Of a stretch of 64,000 nucleotides of DNA, positions 60,681 to 64,000 are shown piece after piece. The notes under the pieces are model-generated. The model saw only the letters and a program-made list of their open reading frames with translations. It did no database searches and was not told the origin of the DNA. How positions within the stretch are numbered: position 1 is the first letter of the stretch; each line of letters opens with the position of its first letter. The DNA is taken from the NCBI GenBank assembly GCA_021732745.1, contig JAKFUK010000001.1:942931-1006930 (forward strand), written 5' to 3'. Origin of the DNA: Nevskia sp. Lineage in GTDB: Bacteria > Pseudomonadota > Gammaproteobacteria > Nevskiales > Nevskiaceae. A program made the position numbers and the translations under genes.

Positions 60681-61241
60681 TTACTGCATGACGAAGCTGG
60701 TGAAGTAGACGGCGTCGATGCCGGTCTTGCCGGTCTCCGCCTTGAGGATTCGCTGGATTTCCTCCAGCACCTTCTTCTGCAGCACTTCCTTGGCTTCGCG
60801 CGAGCTGATGTCGGGGAGCGTCTGGGCACCGAGCAGCATCAGCAGGGCGTTGCGAATCTGCGGGTCGTGCAGCTTCAGCGCTTCAACGGCGGCAGCATTG
60901 CGCGCCCGCAGCTGCATCTCGATCTGCAGGAAATGCGAGGACTCGCTGTCGCCGATGTTGACCACGAAGGACGGGGTCATCGGGTGATAGATGGCCGGGC
61001 CTTTCTTGGCGTCTTCGCCTTCCGCTTCGCCCGCTTCACCTTCGGCAGCGGCACCGTGCTCGCCGGCGGCGGCTTCGTCGCCTTCCGCCGCTGGCGCGTG
61101 CTTGGCCGGCTTCGCCGACGGCATCAGGAAGAACATGCCGCCGCCGGTCAGCGCTGCGGTCACCACCACGGCACCGACGATCGGGATCAGCAGGGCTTTC
61201 TTGCCGCTCGGTGCTTTCGGTGCTTCGGCTGCTGCGGACAT
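60681..61241 (-). CDS. fliL: Flagellar basal-body protein FliL
   Basis: This 186-residue protein has one helix near the N-terminus (ALLIPIVGAVVVTAALTGGG at 16-35), an Ala/Glu-rich linker (about 48-80), and the periplasmic FliL domain (YHPMTPSFVVNIG, then RNALLMLLGAQTLPDISSRE). It supports stator function and swarming. AGGAG lies six bases before the ATG at 61239-61241. It is the first gene of the operon. Confidence 0.95.
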   Translation of the reverse strand: MSAAAEAPKAPSGKKALLIPIVGAVVVTAALTGGGMFFLMPSAKPAKHAPAAEGDEAAAGEHGAAAEGEAGEAEGEDAKKGPAIYHPMTPSFVVNIGDSESSHFLQIEMQLRARNAAAVEALKLHDPQIRNALLMLLGAQTLPDISSREAKEVLQKKVLEEIQRILKAETGKTGIDAVYFTSFVMQ

Positions 61242-61285
61242 GGACGGCTCCTGAGGGATCGGTACTCGCGTTTGCAAGCCGGGGA

Positions 61286-61300
61286 GCAAGCCATGTGCCA
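61286..61300 (-). promoter_or_regulatory. Sigma-54 (RpoN) promoter for the fliL operon
   Basis: On the minus strand TGGCAC (61300-61295), five bases, then TTGC (61289-61286), followed by T. This is an exact -24/-12 match. Transcription would start near 61274, 33 bases before fliL. In Pseudomonas the same genes are driven by RpoN and FleQ. Confidence 0.85.
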
Positions 61301-61447
61301 CGCCGTTACCGGCTCAGGAACCTGTTTGAGGTCAATGCTTTGGACGCAGCCAACGAGGGCCGACGGGATTCTGTCACGACGATTTCCGCGATCGCCGCAG
61401 TTGCTGCGACGGAAATGCGGCGCGGGTTTCGATCCGCTCGCTTCGCC

Positions 61448-61518
61448 GTAGGTCGGCAATCCTTTGCCGACATGCTTTCTTGTTCGAAGGTGTCGGCGGC
61501 AAGGGTTTGCCGCCCTAC
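61448..61518. repeat. GTAGGTCGGCAATCC palindromic element
   Basis: It starts GTAGGTCGGCAATCCTTTGC and ends GCAAGGGTTTGCCGCCCTAC. The right edge supplies the TAG stop (61515-61517) of the gene next to bchD. The rest of the gap from 61242 holds the fliL promoter and nothing else recognised. Confidence 0.85.
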
Positions 61519-62105
61519 GGGGTGCTGGCCGTCGGTGTCCGCACAAACCCGAACTCCGCTGCCACATCCGCTTCATCGATCCGCTCGACCGCCACCGCCA
61601 CACCATCGAGCGCCAGCCGCAATGCAGTCGCCGTGCCGGAAGCCTGCGCCAGCGCCGCCGCCATCGCCTCCTCGATACTGGCACCGTCGGCGGTGCTGAG
61701 CCGATCCAGCGCCCAGTCGAGATCGCGATCGGTCAGCCAGCCCGACCCGCGCGCAGTGACCAGCCACAGCCCGCCGCCTTCGTCGAGCGCCGCTCGCAAC
61801 ACCGCGCCGGCCGGCTTGCCGAGGTGCGTGCTCAGCGCATCGCCGGAATCCGGCGCGAACAGGATCAAGGGCGCGGCATCCAGCGCCACGTAGCCGCGCT
61901 GCGGCCCGTTCTGGAAGTACCAGCAGCCGCGCGCATCGACCGTGTAGTTGGCGGCGATGGTTTCGATGATCTGCGGCCGGGTGATCAGCTCGCCGCGAAT
62001 CAGCCAGCGGCCGCGCCTATCCAGCCGCAGCCAGCCATACAGATGCGGCACATTCGGCCAGCGTTCCAGTGCCCGCCGCGCCCAGTCCTCGATATCCGGA
62101 TTCAT
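61515..62105 (-). CDS. Conserved hypothetical protein coupled to bchD
   Basis: This 196-residue soluble protein starts MNPDIEDWARRALERWPNVP. It is followed by YGWLRLDRRGRWLIRGELIT, NYTVDARGCWYFQNGPQRGY and VALDAAPLILFAPD. The pattern (GWLxLDxRGxWxxR, then DxxGxWxFQNGPQ) is a conserved proteobacterial domain of unknown function as I recall it; no name is asserted. The start overlaps the bchD stop by four bases (ATGA), which is strong evidence for co-translation with the chelatase subunit. The stop is in a palindrome. Confidence 0.7.
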   Translation of the reverse strand: MNPDIEDWARRALERWPNVPHLYGWLRLDRRGRWLIRGELITRPQIIETIAANYTVDARGCWYFQNGPQRGYVALDAAPLILFAPDSGDALSTHLGKPAGAVLRAALDEGGGLWLVTARGSGWLTDRDLDWALDRLSTADGASIEEAMAAALAQASGTATALRLALDGVAVAVERIDEADVAAEFGFVRTPTASTP

Positions 62106-64000
62106 CCTCGTGCCTTGCCTGATGCGTTGACCGTTTTCACCGCCGCCGACAGCGCCCGTGCATCCGCGAACGGCAGCGGCAGGTAGATCGCCCGCATGTC
62201 GCCGGCCAGCTTGGCGGCGCTCGGTTGCGGGCGCGGCGAGGTATCGACGAAAAGTGTTGCGTGGCCGGACGCTGCCAGCCGCTTCGCAGCCGCCAGCGCA
62301 TCGCTTTCCGCCTGCACGCGGCCCGGCTTGCCATCCCGTGCAATGTTGGCGCGGCCATCGGTCATCAGCACGATGCCCGGCGTTTCGCCGCGACGGCGGA
62401 TGGCGTCGGCTAGTTCGATGGCGGCATCGAGTGCCGTGGCCAGCGGCGTGCCGCCACCGCCAGGCAAGCCGGCCAGACTGCGCTTGGCGCGGACCAGCGA
62501 GCGGGTCGGCGGCAGCAGCAGTTCGGCAGCAGCACCCCGGAAGCCGATCACCGCGACGCGATCACGGCGCACGTAGCAGTCGGCGAGCAGCAGTTCGACA
62601 GCACCTTTCGCTTCGGCCAGCCGGTTCAAAGCAGAGGAGCCGGAGGCGTCGACGACGAAGATGGTGGTGGTCTCGCGCCGCTGTTCGAGGCGGGTGATGT
62701 GGAAGTCTTCGCGGCGGACCAGCACGCGCGGGCCTTGATCGGGTGCGTCGGTCCGTTGGGCCGAGTCCCTCACCCCTGCCCCTCTCCCGGGGGGAGAGGG
62801 GTTCTGAAGGCGCTGGTCTCCCCTCTCCCCCCGGGAGAGGGTCGGACGTATACGTTCGACGGGTGAGGGAACACTGGTGCAAGCATCGCGCTCCGCCCGC
62901 CGCAAGCGCTGCCAAGGTGCCGCAGCCCGAAGCGTGTCGATCAGCGCCAGCCGCTGCCCAGCACGCGGCTCACCGCGCCGCGATCCAGACGGCCGGCCGC
63001 GCGTCGCGGCTTTCTGCACGGCACCGGACTTGCCCGAGGCGCGCGCCTTGCCGGCCTGCGCGCCGGCTTTCAATTGCGCCAGCAGACCTGGCGGAATCGC
63101 GGCGGTGGCGGCGGCCAGCAGCACGTCCTGCATCATCTGGTCGAGGTCGATCGGCGGCTGTTCGGCGTTGTCCTCGGGCGGCGGTGTGTCCTGCGATGAA
63201 GCATCCGGCGGTGGCGCGTTTTCTGGCTCGGGCGGCGATTCCCCGGCTTCCGGTGGCGGCTCGGCCGTCGGCAGCCGGGTGGCGCGCGGGGCCAGCACCA
63301 GGCGCGCGGCGATGGTGCCATCGACTTCGGTCACCACTTCGCGACCATCGAGTGCCGCCGCCGCCCGCGCCGCCCGCGTGGCCAGCCAGATCGCGCGCAG
63401 CGAGGCGATTCCGAGCAGGTCGGCGGTCGCGGTCAGTGCGGTGATCACCGCTTCCGGCAGTTCGACCTTGACCAGTCGCTCGCGCGCCGCCGCAATGCTC
63501 GCGGCATCGAGCCCGCTGGCTTCAGGGTCGAGACGCCGCAGGCCGTCGAGATCGAGCCGGAACGCGAGGCGATCGAGCAGCGGCGCGGCCAGTCCTTCGT
63601 CCGGCTCGATGCCCTCGTCGAGCGCGATCACCGCCAGCCGCGCCGGCACGGTGCCCGCGACACCATCGCGCGCCAGCCGCAGTTCGCCGTCGTCGAGCAC
63701 CGCAGCAATCCGCGCCACGGTGCCGGCGCTCAGCCGTTCCGCCATCGCCAGCAGCACGACGCCGCCATCGCTTTCCGCCAGCAGGCCGCGTTCAGCAATC
63801 GGCCGGCCAGCGGACAAGGTGGCCGACAGGTCAAGCCCGCCAAGCAAGCGGCCGTCGGCGATGTTCAGCGGCACTCGCCGCCAGGGGCGATCAGGCGGAA
63901 GCCAGCCGCGCACCAGCGCCAGCCATTGATCGCGAACCGGCCCGGCCAGCGCGCGGATCGCCACACCGACTAGCGCCTGCGGATCGACCGCGAACAGCGC
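62102..64000 (-). CDS. bchD: Magnesium chelatase subunit D, BchD (5' end outside the window)
   Basis: The frame stays open to the window edge: the codons before an apparent GTG at 63962 read ALFAVDPQALVGVAIRAL, typical BchD sequence, so the true start lies further on. In the window are 632 residues. An AAA-like N-terminal domain without visible Walker motifs is followed by an acidic proline-rich linker (EPPPEAGESPPEPENAPPPD). A vWA domain has an intact metal site (DASGS, GGTP, TDGRAN). Characteristic BchD stretches are LLADCYVRRDRVAVIGFRG and LVRAKRSLAGLPGGGGTP. It works with BchI and BchH to insert Mg into protoporphyrin IX. A palindrome lies within the region after the linker. Confidence 0.88.
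   Translation of the reverse strand, partial: ALFAVDPQALVGVAIRALAGPVRDQWLALVRGWLPPDRPWRRVPLNIADGRLLGGLDLSATLSAGRPIAERGLLAESDGGVVLLAMAERLSAGTVARIAAVLDDGELRLARDGVAGTVPARLAVIALDEGIEPDEGLAAPLLDRLAFRLDLDGLRRLDPEASGLDAASIAAARERLVKVELPEAVITALTATADLLGIASLRAIWLATRAARAAAALDGREVVTEVDGTIAARLVLAPRATRLPTAEPPPEAGESPPEPENAPPPDASSQDTPPPEDNAEQPPIDLDQMMQDVLLAAATAAIPPGLLAQLKAGAQAGKARASGKSGAVQKAATRGRPSGSRRGEPRAGQRLALIDTLRAAAPWQRLRRAERDACTSVPSPVERIRPTLSRGERGDQRLQNPSPPGRGAGVRDSAQRTDAPDQGPRVLVRREDFHITRLEQRRETTTIFVVDASGSSALNRLAEAKGAVELLLADCYVRRDRVAVIGFRGAAAELLLPPTRSLVRAKRSLAGLPGGGGTPLATALDAAIELADAIRRRGETPGIVLMTDGRANIARDGKPGRVQAESDALAAAKRLAASGHATLFVDTSPRPQPSAAKLAGDMRAIYLPLPFADARALSAAVKTVNASGKARG
62765..62870. repeat. 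CCCTCTCCC/GGGAGAGGG palindromic element inside bchD
   Basis: CCTCACCCCTGCCCC, then TCTCCCGGGGGGAGAGGGG at left, CCCTCTCCCCCCGGGAGAGG at right, then GGACGTATACGTTC and GGTGAGGG. In the bchD frame it encodes PTLSRGERG and PSPPGRGAGVRDS, so it is translated without breaking the frame. Confidence 0.88.

Noticed and set aside
61286-61340. A fliK or fliE-J gene upstream of fliL
   Set aside because: Nothing coding was recognised there; the region is promoter plus a palindrome, then bchD-linked genes.
63962-63964. GTG as the true start of bchD
   Set aside because: The frame continues upstream to the window edge with BchD-like sequence (ALFAVDPQALVGV), so the start is outside.

Overview
This window looks like chromosomal DNA of a high-GC gammaproteobacterium. 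The lineage guess (Nevskiales/Solimonadaceae or a xanthomonad relative) rests only on gene content: an AcnD/PrpF-type methylcitrate cycle with PrpR, acyl-CoA metabolism genes, a FliL-to-FlhB flagellar export operon, and many dispersed palindromes with a REP-associated transposase. No rRNA, tRNA or CRISPR array was recognised. About 40 genes have a recognisable family. A few others are conserved or unknown, and several are broken.

Layout, left to right. 1-6.7 kb: start of an RND/MMPL exporter with its LolA-like partner, a DUF1244 protein, NDH-2, SelO and 2,4-dienoyl-CoA reductase. 6.8-9.7 kb: an RTX-repeat protein, then a membrane protein with NorE-like and NorF-like oxidase accessory proteins. 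9.7-20.4 kb: one tightly overlapped minus-strand operon, TldD (Tat signal) - TldE-like - DUF4159 - MoxR ATPase - DUF58 - BatA-like - two large membrane proteins. This is the best candidate for a poorly described multi-gene system. 20.6-26.5 kb: M48 protease, SDR, Lon-N protein, DUF1415, acyl-CoA synthetase. 26.5-30.4 kb: a scrapyard of gene fragments (DUF4160, DUF2442 copies, PAAR), an AT-rich orphan membrane gene, and a RAYT transposase bracketed by its likely cognate palindromes. 30.5-37.4 kb: secreted protein, GNAT, acyl-CoA synthetase diverging from acyl-CoA dehydrogenase, transglutaminase-like protein, Fic enzyme with iterated repeats upstream. 37.7-47.8 kb: the propionate (2-methylcitrate) locus, with prpB-prpC-acnD facing prpR across a likely sigma-54 promoter and two dyads. 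prpF is cut off from acnD by two toxin-antitoxin pairs and a LigT-like gene. 47.9-54.3 kb: thymidine kinase, TetR with paired operators, SDR, old yellow enzyme, and a 997-residue PAS/GAF/GGDEF protein. 54.4-55.3 kb: a broken DNA methyltransferase. 55.4-61.3 kb: flagellar export and switch operon fliLMNOPQR-flhB behind a near-perfect sigma-54 promoter. 61.5-64 kb: a conserved unknown gene and bchD, the magnesium chelatase D subunit, which runs off the window end.

The most pervasive structural theme is the dispersed palindromes. At least seven families occur. Several begin GTAG and end CTAC, and seven genes take their TAG stop codon from the edge of such an element. One element lies inside the 5' end of fliP and another inside the linker of bchD, both apparently in frame. 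Others sit between co-transcribed genes (moxR/DUF58, prpC/acnD, fliR/fliQ). All family assignments come from reading the sequence; none was checked against a database.
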